DNA of 64,000 bases from Herpomyces periplanetae (taxonomy: Eukaryota; Ascomycota; Laboulbeniomycetes; Herpomycetales; Herpomycetaceae), in the NCBI GenBank assembly GCA_009733715.1, contig WMKJ01000010.1, forward strand, positions 121,163 through 185,162. Reading direction: 5' to 3'. Below are positions 50,172 to 61,300 of this stretch, one piece after another. The translations under genes and the position numbers were made by a program. How positions within the stretch are numbered: the first letter of the stretch is position 1; every line of letters starts with the position of its first letter. The notes below the pieces were generated by a model. The model was not told the DNA's origin. It ran no database searches and was given only the letters and a program-made list of their open reading frames with translations.

Positions 50172-50729
50172 ATTAATCTTTTCTTTTCCCAAAAATTCTT
50201 CCTATATTTTCTCCGAACCATTCTGTGCTACATATCTCCCCCAAAGTCTCATCATTAAAATATCCCCTCTTCCCCTCACATATAGTATAAATTTAAATTT
50301 TTTTTCTTCATGATCCTATACCCATTTCGAAATATGTTTTTTCCCAACCTAAACAACATATACACTCCACTATCATCACCTTAAATTTCATTTTTATTTC
50401 AATCCTCACCTCCTCCACGTGACATAATATGGCACGTGATGTGGCGTCCGGAAGTTCGTTGTTACATGCCATCGTGGCGGTGTTTCCCACGTCAAGTTTT
50501 TAAATTTTTAAAATTTTTTATCAAAGTATCGCGAAATGATTTTTCCAAATTTACCTCATTTTCTTCAATTTGCGAAATACTTTAATTTTAGGCTCATCCA
50601 GATAATTTATTTTAAATTCAACTAGATGAATTTTCTTTTTTTCTCACTATTATTTTAATTTTATTCGAAAGACAATCTTCCATCTTAATATATCTAAATA
50701 TTTTGAAGCTTCGTTAACCTTTCCATAAT
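50172..50729. other. Intergenic region between RNase H1 and SF3B2
   Basis: 3' UTR of RNase H1 and promoter of the SF3B2 gene. Contains a close pair of CACGTG sites and then T-rich sequence. No gene seen. Confidence 0.5.
50416..50438. promoter_or_regulatory. Pair of CACGTG E-boxes in the SF3B2 promoter
   Basis: Two palindromes at 50416-50421 and 50433-50438, 17 bp apart centre to centre, about 300 bp upstream of the SF3B2 ATG. They match the expected site of the Cbf1-type factor encoded in this window; regulation is inferred. Confidence 0.4.
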
Positions 50730-52371
50730 ATGTCCGTTAAAGTTACCGTTTCCAAAAATCAACGAAGACGGGCAATTCTCAAAGCTAGAAAAGCTGCTGT
50801 ACGTTTGTTTGTGCTAATATTTAATTCTTCACAATTTTTTTACTTACCTAATTCTCCTCATTACTTAACACATCGCTCGTTAGAAAGCTGAACAATCTTC
50901 TCCGAAAGTTAACAGTCCCCCACATGATGATCTCGCTCACTCTACAAATGGAATTGATTCTTCCAAAGAACAACATAACGATACTAACACGATTTCTTCG
51001 TTACCTTCCCAACCAGTCATTAATACCGCGCAACTAATCCCAGAAATACAATCAAATATATACGATTACGATAATGACAGTGATAATATTGACGAAGTAG
51101 ATCAATCAATTTCAGAGTCTAATCCCTTATTTGAGCATTTTAAAAGTGTATTTGACAAATTTCTACAAACCGGAAGTGATTCAACCAATGATATCGATAA
51201 ACCCGAAGTTTTCTACGATGAAGACCATGAAATCCCCAACGAAGATGTTACCGATAAAGCTACAGTCAAACCCTCCAAGCGAAGCCTTCGTGCCCAAAAT
51301 AGATTATCTGTTGCAGAGTTAAAGGCAATCGTGAAGAAACCAGAACTGGTTGAGTGGACTGATGTATCCTCAAGTGATCCCCGACTCCTATTAGCCATTA
51401 AATCTCATATTAACGTCATACCAGTCCCAGACCATTGGAGTTTAAAACGAGAGTACCTTTCTACTAAACGTGGTATACAAAAGCCGCCCTTTATGCTACC
51501 AAAATTCATTCAAGATACCGGCATTGCAGAAATGAGAGATGCTATCTTGGAAAAACAAGCCGAACAAACCTTAAAGCAAAAGCAACGTGAACGGGTTCAA
51601 CCCAAAATGAAAAGAATGGATGTGGACTATCAAAAGTTATACGAAGCATTTTTCAAATTTCAAACCAAACCCGAGCTTACAAGATACGGTGAAGTTTACT
51701 ATGAAGGCAAAGAATTTGAAACTAACCTACGACATTTACGACCCGGTGAATTAAGTGAAGAGTTAACTTTGGCCTTAAATATTCCTCCAGGTGCTCCTCC
51801 TCCTTGGTTAGTAAATCAGCAACGTTTCGGTCCTCCTCCGTCATATCCTGCCCTAAAAATTCCCGGTTTGAATGCTCCTTTACCACCCGGTGCCCAATGG
51901 GGTTTTCATCCGGGCGAATATGGTAAACCTCCCGTTGACGAGTATAATAGACCATTATACGGTGGTGATTTATTCGGTGTAGCACAGCCTAAGATTAACC
52001 TTCAACAAGGTGAACCTATTGAACGGACTTTCTGGGGAGAGCTACAAGCTCCCGAGGACCAAAGTGAAGATGACGAAAGTGAAGAAGAGGATGAGGATGA
52101 TGATGATGATGATGTTACAATGGTTGAAAAAGATGACTTCTCCGGTCTTCAAACTCCCAGTGGATTAGAAACTCCTGGTGGGATAGCGTCAACTGTTATT
52201 TCGGAGTACGGTGGTGTAGAAAGTATTGCCCGTGATTTTACCCTACGAAAACAAAGGCCCGAAGTTATCGAGGACAACAATTCTGATCAACCTAGTTCAG
52301 CATATCAAGTTTTGGAAGAGCATCCTGTTAAACCCCAAGGTTTCTTTGGAAGTAATCGAGCATATTATTGA
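50730..52371 (+). CDS. Splicing factor SF3B2/SAP145 (Cus1) of the U2 snRNP
   Basis: SF3b subunit that helps anchor the U2 snRNP at the branch site. Exons 50730..50798 (SVKVTVSKNQRRRAILKARK) and 50884..52371 give about 518 residues. The core is highly typical: KKPELVEWTDVSSSDPRLL, IPVPDHWSLKREYLSTKRGI, PPFMLPKFIQDTGIAEMRDA, the PSP motif GELSEELTLALNIPPGAPPP, PSYPALKIPGLNAPLPPGAQ and WGFHPGEYGKPP. An acidic run (about 425-445) follows, then TPSGLETPGGIAST. The protein ends soon after AYQVLEEHPVKPQGFFGS. The usual C-terminal segment containing DFSDMVAE is not found downstream, so the protein is shorter than expected at its end. Confidence 0.9.
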
Positions 52372-53089
52372 AGATGTCATCTTGATAATATTTCCTTTAT
52401 CAATATTAAACGGACAACCTGGTCATGAAGCATACCCTCCCTACCAAATTCATATGGTACCATATCCTCAATCAATACTCTATGATTTCTCATCAATAAT
52501 TCCACCCATTCTACCTTATTTTAATCCTCATCCATCGAACATCTCCGACTCTTCACCTCGTTAAAATCCTTTTTTTCCATCCTCTTAGCGCCACACCCTG
52601 CGCCACTTCGGGCACCGGCCAAACTCGTCTCCGCCAACCAAGCCACAGAAATAGCCACAGTACTGTGGCGCCCAAATTTTAATTTCGCGATGCCGTTCGG
52701 ATGAATTGCCTTGGGCGCTTCTTAAATTGTCGGTTCATTTTGTCTCTGATACGCGTTTGTTTGCAAAAAGATCGAATTTTGAACATCGCATTTTCTCGAA
52801 ATAATTCCTTGATTATTGCTTTTACTTATCCCTCATCAAACTACAGGAATTAATACAGTTCATTCGAACTCTATTGACCTTTCAATAGTTCGTGTGTATT
52901 CATTAATTTAATCATATATAAAATATTCCATCCCCAGACATTCGGAGAATTATATTCTTCTGAACATTCTTGTCTGATACTAAACTTGCCAGAGTTCAAT
53001 TTGACCCTACTTTCGACTTCTCCATCGTTAACAAGTTACTCGATTATAAGGTCCAGATTAATCAAACTATTTCCTGAAGCTTAGCTTTA
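52372..53089. other. Intergenic region with GTGGCGC motifs
   Basis: No gene. Three copies of GTGGCGC/GCGCCAC lie in a GC-rich patch at 52588-52671, probably the promoter of the next gene, followed by AT-rich leader. Confidence 0.5.
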
Positions 53090-55363
53090 ATGGGTATGGA
53101 ATGGGATCGTGATAGACGGTAGGAGTTTTTTATCTACATTTGAGCATATTACGTTAAATTGAAAAACTCACCCGACGGTCTTGTATTCAGTATTATCGAA
53201 CTTAATGTGCTTTTGTTTGTGTTTGCGTGTCTATATCATTTCGTTAAATAGAAAAATTATCAAGGTTACTTCTGACAGCCTAAAAAAATTCCAGTGTTTC
53301 CGATTGGAGTTATGAACCAAGTGAACGTGGTCGTGATACTGACGATCACGGCGAAGTTCATCGTTACGGGCGTGGAGAATCCTATCGACCTCATGCAACT
53401 AGCTTGTCATCCTCGTCTACTTCTTTCGACCAAGATCAAGTGTATCGTAGTGGAGGAGCTGGTATAGGAAGTACTGGCCTAGTAGGTTTTTCTTCCCATT
53501 CCGGTGATACTTTTTCACAGTCAACAGGCGATCGTAGTAACCGTGCTCGTACTCAAACACCCCCAACTATGGTTTCTCGATCAAGAAGTCCGCGCTCAAA
53601 ACACCACGGTTCCAACGCTGGAAATTGCGATATAATCAACGATAGCATGGATCAAGGTTCTGTCATTGGTGTCCGACGTGATCACATTAATCACGGTCAT
53701 CACGGTTACGTTCGTACGGGATTTAGAGGGGAAACCCGCAATAGATCCCCCACCCGAGAATTTAGACACGGATCACGCGTTATGGGTATTACCGTCGGCC
53801 TTGATCATTCGCCTACCTTAAAAAGGAACCGTGACGAAGGTGTCGAGAGTCGCTTTAATTACCCTAAACGTGAGCATTACTATACCACCCGCGAGTCTGA
53901 CACAAATCGAATGTAAGTTTTCACATTACTCTCATACCTGTCCATTTGCTAGGATGAGTTTTACAGATTATACTCTAACAATTCCAAAAAGCATTTCAAC
54001 TCGAGAGCACAGTCAAACCAGCCGAGATATCGGAAGACCTCGATCCCGCTCACCTTATCACGATGAAAGAGGCAACACGTCTTCACGGTCCGATGTACCA
54101 TACCGATCTAGATCCCCCTATCGAAGACCTGGACGAGAAAGTTTTATCAATACTATCAACGTAGATAGCCACCGGGAAGGTGGACATGGTAACGTTCCGC
54201 GCTCACCCCATTACAATGAAAGTCGATATCACGGACGTGATACTCATGGTATGATCGAGCATTGGAGGCCGAATTACGGGGACGTATCCCCAGTTCACTC
54301 ACCAAGACTTGATCAGTCAACTAGCGGTGTTAATGGCAGCGGTGGAGAACGAAGTCGTTGGCGAGAATTTTCCATCGGACATACATCAGAAGGTAATCGC
54401 AACAGTACGAGTGTGTCGACCAGAGGTTCTGGGGAATGGAACGGGGGTGCGAATTCGTCAATTGCATCGACATTTGGAGAAGCCGGAGGCAGCGGTAGTA
54501 GTCGAGGCCATCGAAGCAACTTTGGAAGTGGGTTAAAGGGACGAAGAAATGTACATAACTGGAGTCCTGAAGGTGTGGGAAATAGTATTAATGAAGGCGG
54601 TGGAGAATCCGGTGGTTTACATGCTTCGCGAGATGATTCTCGTGATTTTGGTCCTGGTGGTAACGGAACATCTACGAATGCCAACTCTAGTGTAGGAACA
54701 ATATCAGGGATAGGATCAACTCGCAGACCCCATTATTCTGGAAATTCACGAGCAACTACAAGTAGCACTCGAGGATCAACGATAGCAGGAGGGACAGGTT
54801 CAACAAATCAGAATAGAGGAAGCCTGGATAGTCCTGTTAATGCAGGTGGGAATGCGAATGGAAATAACTCTGGTGGAGGCCCAGATTGTGGGGTAGTAGG
54901 CAGCTTTCGGACACCAATTGGCGCTGGAACCGGGTCGGGACCTACAAGTGGTACCGGTATGAACGCAGCATTAGGAAATACTGTTGGAAATTCGGCAAAT
55001 AGTGATCGCAACACATGGAACGCTGGCTTAAGTCAAGTTTCGGGATCGGGAACGACGATACAGAGGAATAATGGTCGAGGTAATGGCAGAAGTAATGATA
55101 TCTTAGATGATTTGATCAAAGTGATACCGGGAGGGCGCAGATTGTCAAACCCGATGAAAACGGCGCAATTAGAAAAACTGGAAGAAGATTCTCAAAGATT
55201 ACGCGAGTTAGTGGATGATAAACAAAGAAGAAAGCGACAAATACTTCGTGAATGGAAGCGAATTGATCGAGAAATGAATAGTGCAGGGCTTCGGGCAGAG
55301 TTAGCTGAATCGAGCTTATTGGCCATGACCGGCGAGACCAAAGTTACTGAAGTAACGTTTTAG
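53090..55363 (+). CDS. Unrecognised RS- and Gly/Ser-rich protein with C-terminal coiled coil
   Basis: No family recognised. Exons 53090..53118, 53295..53912 and 53953..55363 give about 685 residues, with junctions in phase (CG|T, AT|G). The last intron would be only 40 bp. The N-terminus is charged (MGMEWDRDR, SDWSYEPSERGRD). SR-like dipeptides recur: SRSRSPRSK, RNRSPTREF, RPRSRSPYHDERG and YRSRSPYRRPGRE, typical of proteins tied to pre-mRNA processing. The middle about 250 residues are Gly/Ser/Asn-rich. The last about 85 residues form a charged, probably helical segment (PMKTAQLEKLEEDSQRLREL, KQRRKRQILREWKRIDREM). No RRM or helicase motif is visible. Evidence for coding is the long open frame and matching splice sites. 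Confidence 0.65.
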
Positions 55364-55867
55364 GGAGATGTGGGTTAACGGCGATCTCAGCACTGAATCA
55401 CAGCAATTAAGTCTTCTTTACAATCTACTGCCGTGCTATACAAGATGAAATTGGAACAGATCATCCAGGGTGCATAGCATGTGCGTATGCGTGCGGTAGT
55501 GAAGACACTATTCATCAGTGCGCAACCTGAAATTGACGCTAAACAAGGTTGATTTACCGCGCATAATACTGAGCGAGCGGATGACGGGCATAAATCAAAA
55601 TAGAGATGAATGAAGGGGAGGTGATGTGGGTAGAGGTTGGGAAGAGAAAGCCCGACATCCGCAGTCTGGACATTGATCATCGTCGACAAGAGTGACGGAA
55701 TTATTCAGTCCAGAGCTCCACCTTGATGCGCGTAAGTGAATGGACACGAGTTTAAGGAGGAATTAGGTGTCTTAACAAACAAGCAAACCGACGAACCAGC
55801 TAATGAGGGAATGAACTAACGAACGGGGAGGGTAGAGCGTAACAGATGAAACTACGAACAAGATCAT
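55364..55867. other. Convergent intergenic region
   Basis: 3' UTR space between the RS/Gly-rich gene and the Nup37-like gene. Nothing else seen. Confidence 0.45.
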
Positions 55868-57931
55868 CTAAAGATTAACAAGGTCAAAAGTTGGTGGTGT
55901 GTTGACATGAAACTGTGGAAAGTTCGGCGATGGATCTTGAGCTAACAGATCATGTGGAACAGCAGGGTAATCCGTGTTGCCCAAGCGTAATTTTGTTCGT
56001 GGTAATAACGTTCCAGGTACTGAGGATGAACCTGTGTTGCGCGAGAAGGATGTTTTTGTGAAAAAATGGAGGGAATAATCTCCAACAAGTAATAAGTTCC
56101 ACGTAGGATGGCTGCCTACACTTTTATCACCGCATAGGTCTGCCACTGTGTAACATGGATCAGCATCGAATTCTGTATGAAGTATGTCTACATCGCATGA
56201 ATGGTCACCTTGCATATCAATCTGAGAAACGGGACACAAGGATACAGCAGTTAACGGGCCAATCCCAGACTTATCGAGCCCGCCCGATTCATTGTGTGGT
56301 TGATCGTCAAAGTTTTCTCTAGTGTACAAAGATGTTAAACTTGGTACTGAGTATACTTTTTCGGCGTACTGAATTACTATCTTTTCGCAGAAACTGTCTC
56401 CCTGAAACAATGAACTTCGAACCTGGATTCTTCCCCGGGCCCGTGTGGGTGCAAAGTTGGACGTTTCACCAAATAATGAAGCTTGTCGAGATTTCCTCGT
56501 ATTAGGTGTCATCGGAGCCAATGATCGAATTGTAGCTTTAGTAGCTACTGGTGATTTACCATTGGAAGTTTTGGAACTGGACTGAAAGAGATACCCTCGA
56601 AGTATAAAGTCCGGACTTTGTAATGCTACATGGTTTTCTTTTAAAGGTCCGAATTTAAATTTAATCATATCGATCTCATTGAAACTTTCAGGTTCACACC
56701 GTTCTTTAATTTTCCATACGCCCCATTCTCCTGTTGAAAATAACGTCATGATACACGATCCCTTGCCTGTCCAGCGCGCATCTAACAGAATTGGTCCTGG
56801 CGAAATCGGTTTTCCCGAACAATTCGTATACGTGAGTTTGGTGGACTCTTCAGCCCGACCTGTTGGTACCATGTAATGTGCAATCCACGGTCCGTTTGTA
56901 CGAAATCCCCTTGTATCAATGCTATTTTCATCATCATCAAACATTTCATCATTATCGTCCGTATTAATATCCACAAAGGGATTATAAATACGAATAAAAC
57001 CATTTCGTTCAGCGATTAATAAATATCGATGAAATGTACCATCGGCAAATTCAATACGAACAACGGGATTAATTATTGGCAACTTGTGAAATACTTGAGC
57101 TCCACTACTTATTAATTTTTGACTATTTCCATAGATTGGCATTCGGTATAAGTATAGTGTGGAATTAGATTTCGTTGAACAAATTGCAATTATCACTTCT
57201 CGTTGTAGCTCCTCTTTTGCAGTCAATGATAAACTTTTATCGTTAAGCAACTTCATGGAATCATTGCTATCACCTTTTAACGGTACACCGTGTAAGGAAG
57301 CTGATGATGGTGATATACGCCGCAATGCAAACGTAATTGAAATCACGTAGGGAATTTGCCCAAAATTTGGTGTACCTCGACCAGTGATGTCGACAAGTGT
57401 AATACAGTCAGTTTCATTTTTCGATGGAGGTTCTATCGGCATACTTAGAATGCGTAAAGTCCCATCTGCGCACACCATAACTGCTATCAAATTTTGCTCT
57501 ATCAATCCCGTATTATTCACCCCCGCGTCAAAATTCGGTAAGGCTATCTGTAAAACGTCCGTGCTTAAGGGAATATGATGCGTATATTGAATAATGAAGG
57601 GTGTTTCTCCAAGATCCCTTAAATCCTCATCTTTCAATTGTTCCAGTACACTTTGATAATTTTCATCATCATTCTGCCTTTCCCACCTAAGATTTTCGGT
57701 CAACTCATTATTTAGTTCACTTCCTCCTTGTTTTCCCATCGATCTACCCAGTTCCTCCCCTCTACTAACCCACATCACTACCAATCCATTCGTTGAACCG
57801 CACACCAAAACATTATACCCATTGAGCGATTTACGCGGATAAACGCGGCCATCAAATATACGTCGCGGAAACGCGTAACTAACCTGACAAACTCCCCTCC
57901 TCTGACGTAAATATCCCCCAGTAGATTCCAT
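55868..57931 (-). CDS. Nup37-like nucleoporin (WD40/beta-propeller type)
   Basis: Probably a member of the Nup107-160 (Y) complex of the nuclear pore, by resemblance to the large Nup37 proteins of filamentous ascomycetes. One exon of 687 residues starting at the ATG at 57931. Features seen: an N-terminal QVSYAFPRRIFDGRVYP; propeller-like strands NVLVCGSTNGLVVMWV, IAVMVCADGTLRILSMPIEP and YLLIAERNGFIRIYNPF; then ILLDARWTGKGSCIMTLFST and GEWGVWKI. An Asp/Glu-rich loop lies at about 330-345, and a Ser/Arg-rich stretch near 480-500. WD repeats are degenerate, so the family call rests on overall pattern and remembered homologues rather than a diagnostic motif. A different WD40 protein is possible. 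Confidence 0.6.
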   Translation of the reverse strand: MESTGGYLRQRRGVCQVSYAFPRRIFDGRVYPRKSLNGYNVLVCGSTNGLVVMWVSRGEELGRSMGKQGGSELNNELTENLRWERQNDDENYQSVLEQLKDEDLRDLGETPFIIQYTHHIPLSTDVLQIALPNFDAGVNNTGLIEQNLIAVMVCADGTLRILSMPIEPPSKNETDCITLVDITGRGTPNFGQIPYVISITFALRRISPSSASLHGVPLKGDSNDSMKLLNDKSLSLTAKEELQREVIIAICSTKSNSTLYLYRMPIYGNSQKLISSGAQVFHKLPIINPVVRIEFADGTFHRYLLIAERNGFIRIYNPFVDINTDDNDEMFDDDENSIDTRGFRTNGPWIAHYMVPTGRAEESTKLTYTNCSGKPISPGPILLDARWTGKGSCIMTLFSTGEWGVWKIKERCEPESFNEIDMIKFKFGPLKENHVALQSPDFILRGYLFQSSSKTSNGKSPVATKATIRSLAPMTPNTRKSRQASLFGETSNFAPTRARGRIQVRSSLFQGDSFCEKIVIQYAEKVYSVPSLTSLYTRENFDDQPHNESGGLDKSGIGPLTAVSLCPVSQIDMQGDHSCDVDILHTEFDADPCYTVADLCGDKSVGSHPTWNLLLVGDYSLHFFTKTSFSRNTGSSSVPGTLLPRTKLRLGNTDYPAVPHDLLAQDPSPNFPQFHVNTPPTFDLVNL

Positions 57932-58393
57932 CCTTGCTTTATCAATAAAAATACACTATCCATTTATCCCAATCGACTCATTTTATCGAAAAAGTTTCCC
58001 ATTTGCGCCATTTTATCATCCTACGCCCACGCTCATCGCCTAAATACCGTGCCTCCATCACATGATCTTTTACGTAATCGAATCACCTGGAGTGTCAGCT
58101 GACGAGTTCCCGATTTGGGCTTGAATCACGATTTCGACGAAGAAATTTTTTCGATTGATTAATTGATTGAATTATCTTGTTCACCGATTTTCCTTTCATT
58201 GTAATATTTTCATGTCATGATTTACAAATATATATTTGTAATTCAATTATTAACAATGCTTTGATTTTCCCGGGAAAGGGTTTTTTTTAATTTTACTTGT
58301 TAAACGGCAAGGTATTTTTTTACGTCTTGTATGATCAATCTTCACGTCATTCAGTGTGGATTTGTGCGTACATACATATCCACAATTTAAAGC
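57932..58393. other. Divergent promoter region, Nup37-like / APC1
   Basis: No gene. AT-rich, with T-runs near 58280-58320, and it serves both divergent genes. Confidence 0.5.
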
Positions 58394-61300
58394 ATGTCGA
58401 AAATTCTTCAATCTTACGGTATACATACTCCTTCAGCAATTCACTATTTAATTCGTGAAGGCTTAATTAAAGATTACGATGAATTGAAGTATGTACGCTG
58501 GAAAGTCTACGGCGACAGTGGTCGTGATAACTACGGAAATGAGGAACTTGCCATCACAAAGCATGCTGTTATTTATTCCCGCGCTGATGTTGTGCAACGT
58601 GCGTTTAAATTTGACTTTGAATCACAAATCGTAGAAGATGCTACTCTTACTTGGTTTCCCAATCATGTTGAAACTGCTCACCCTCGTACCGATTATACAA
58701 ATACTTTCACTAGCCTTACCGGAAAGAATGTCTTTCCTTCTAAACCTTTCGATGCTACCCAACGTTGGGGCACTACCATTACGTCCAACCACGTTCCATC
58801 TCCTAAACCTTCTAATCAGGTAAGCTTTTCTCTCAATGCACCGTACGTGTAGTCTACGTCAAAATGTTTATACTTCACAAATCTATACACTTACACATCC
58901 TACCCATATACATCTTCAAGAATTCCCGAGTTATAATTGTCTTTATGAGACACCAAGCTCACGTCTTCTTCCTATTCGGCCCAAATTATGTTATTAATTT
59001 ACCCTTTAAAGTTGAAAAGGCTTTTGCTACTCCAAATGGTCTTATTTTACAACGTAAACTACATCCTACCGACGCTAAGGAAGAACTTACTGCCCCGAGT
59101 CCCGGTTTATCATCCACTTTTAAGCGTACGATCGATAAACCTTTCATACAATGTAATATCGATTTACCTGATCTTAAAAGTTTCTCTACCCGTCAAAAAT
59201 GGGGTAGTATACGCGGATTACTTAAAAGCTCTGCTCAATTGCTCAATGATGATTTACCCTCCCATTTTACACTTACTGATCCCCTGTCTCAGGTGGGCCT
59301 AGTTGTGACAACAGGAGGAAATTCTAACTCTCATATAACTTGTGATTTTCGCAGCTCATGCTCTTCAACTTTTAGTACAGCGGATATGTTTACATCACCG
59401 GATAAATCCGCTAACGTTGTCTATGTATCAACAAACGACGAATTAATAGATATACATGCATCCGATCAGGAATTACCCGTAATAATCATGGTAACATTAA
59501 ACTGGGAACGACGTTCCCTGTCATTTTGGATTGGTGCGTACGTCGATCCCAAGTCAGAAAGTGAACTTCGTAGGCGCATAAATCAATCTATCCCCCATGA
59601 TCAAACTCGTGAGCTTGAGCGTGATAAGGGAAAGCGTCAAAGTTCCTATTTGCTAGCGCCAAACTGTAGTACGCCGACTATGCGTCCTGCTAAAGCTAGA
59701 TTAACAGAATCATCAACCGGCACTGGTGAAATTGATGGAGAAGTTTTTGTTGCATCTCAGCTTGATATGGATCTGGAAACTACCAATCCTGCGGGTAGAC
59801 AATCTAGAAGAGTTAGCTCACTTATGTCCCGGGCTGACTTATCCACGAGCTTTGATCGTTCGGCATTTCAGGAAATGGCAACTAGTCATGCACTTCCGGG
59901 TGCACTAACACGAGGAAATCGTATAGCGCAATCTAGCGATAGAGCTAGCCTAGCTAGCGGGACAGTATTTAAAGTACGCGGCTTTACACCCTGCGGCCAT
60001 CCTCGCAGTGGTGCAAGTTGGGCAAGCAGCAGCATTGGACACAACATAAACGTTGATGATGGCGATAGCTCAGATCGTGGTTGGATTGGTTTACGGGCTG
60101 AAGAATTGGATATGCTCGGAGTTCAGAGTTTATGGGATGGTTTGCGCAAGGAATTCGTCATGAAGTTGTGTAAAGAAGTTCCGCTTGATGCGCCCGGTGA
60201 ATTTTCTTCGTGGACAGTAGGGAATATGGAAGAAATGAACGTACGAATCTGCACATTAGCTCAAAAGGTGTGCTTGAGTCATGATACAGGACGAGAGTAC
60301 CGCATTTCAGTACACGCAGTGTACCGAACCCGTGAAGTACAACATTTTATCACGGAAATGCGTGTAGTGTATAAGCCGACAAATGAAAGTATAATGCACT
60401 TGGACCGTAAACTAGACAAGACTCCGTTTGTATGTCAAATGGGAGAAATTAAACGAACAAAGGATTGTATAGACATGGTTAAACTGCGCGGTGAGGGTGA
60501 TGAGGGACTAGCTAGTTTAATTGTGGATCGTCGTCAACGATATTATTTAGCCATTGATCTAGGTTGGGGAAAATTACCACCATTATACATGGCAATACCG
60601 CGATTGCGCGGGTGGGATAAATTAACATTTATTGGGAAATCAGAACGAGCTAATTTACCCAATTGGCCACGTTATTTATCGGGTAAGCGTACATTCACCG
60701 GCCTAACTCACACAACAGAATGGGGCAAGATGGATTTGCGTGATAGCGATGGATTGTACCACAAGATTGGTATGAAGATGGTGGTATTGAACCAAACGGT
60801 GAAAGATTCAATTGCGGTGTGCAGATTTCTACTGGATAGTTGGGAAGCGGGGTTAATTGAACAAATTATGTACTACGTTTGTCAGGGAACGGAGCCGCGG
60901 GACGAATGGGAAGCTTGGGTAACGGGCATACTGGGACTAGCGATTGCGAGTGATGAAGAAGAGGGAGAAGTTTGGCAGGCAGTTGATAAAATGGGTAATC
61001 AGGGATACGATGGTGAGCTATTCGAGTTAATTACGATGGTACGAGAGGAGGACATGGAAATTGAGCAGATGGTTATTGAGGAGGTAGCTAAAATGCAGGT
61101 CAAGCGTTCTGGCGGCAAATATGATGATGCATTGTTAGCTATGAAAAAGACTACAGAAATTGATGATGGGGGGGGTATGGGTAATTTGGTAGCGTATTCG
61201 GCGGTCAAAGCTCTGCGATTTTGGCGCAGTGAACGGGGAAAGCTATTGAGGCGACAATTAGCGGACCGTGGTCTGACGGTACAAATTAAGTGTGTTGAGC

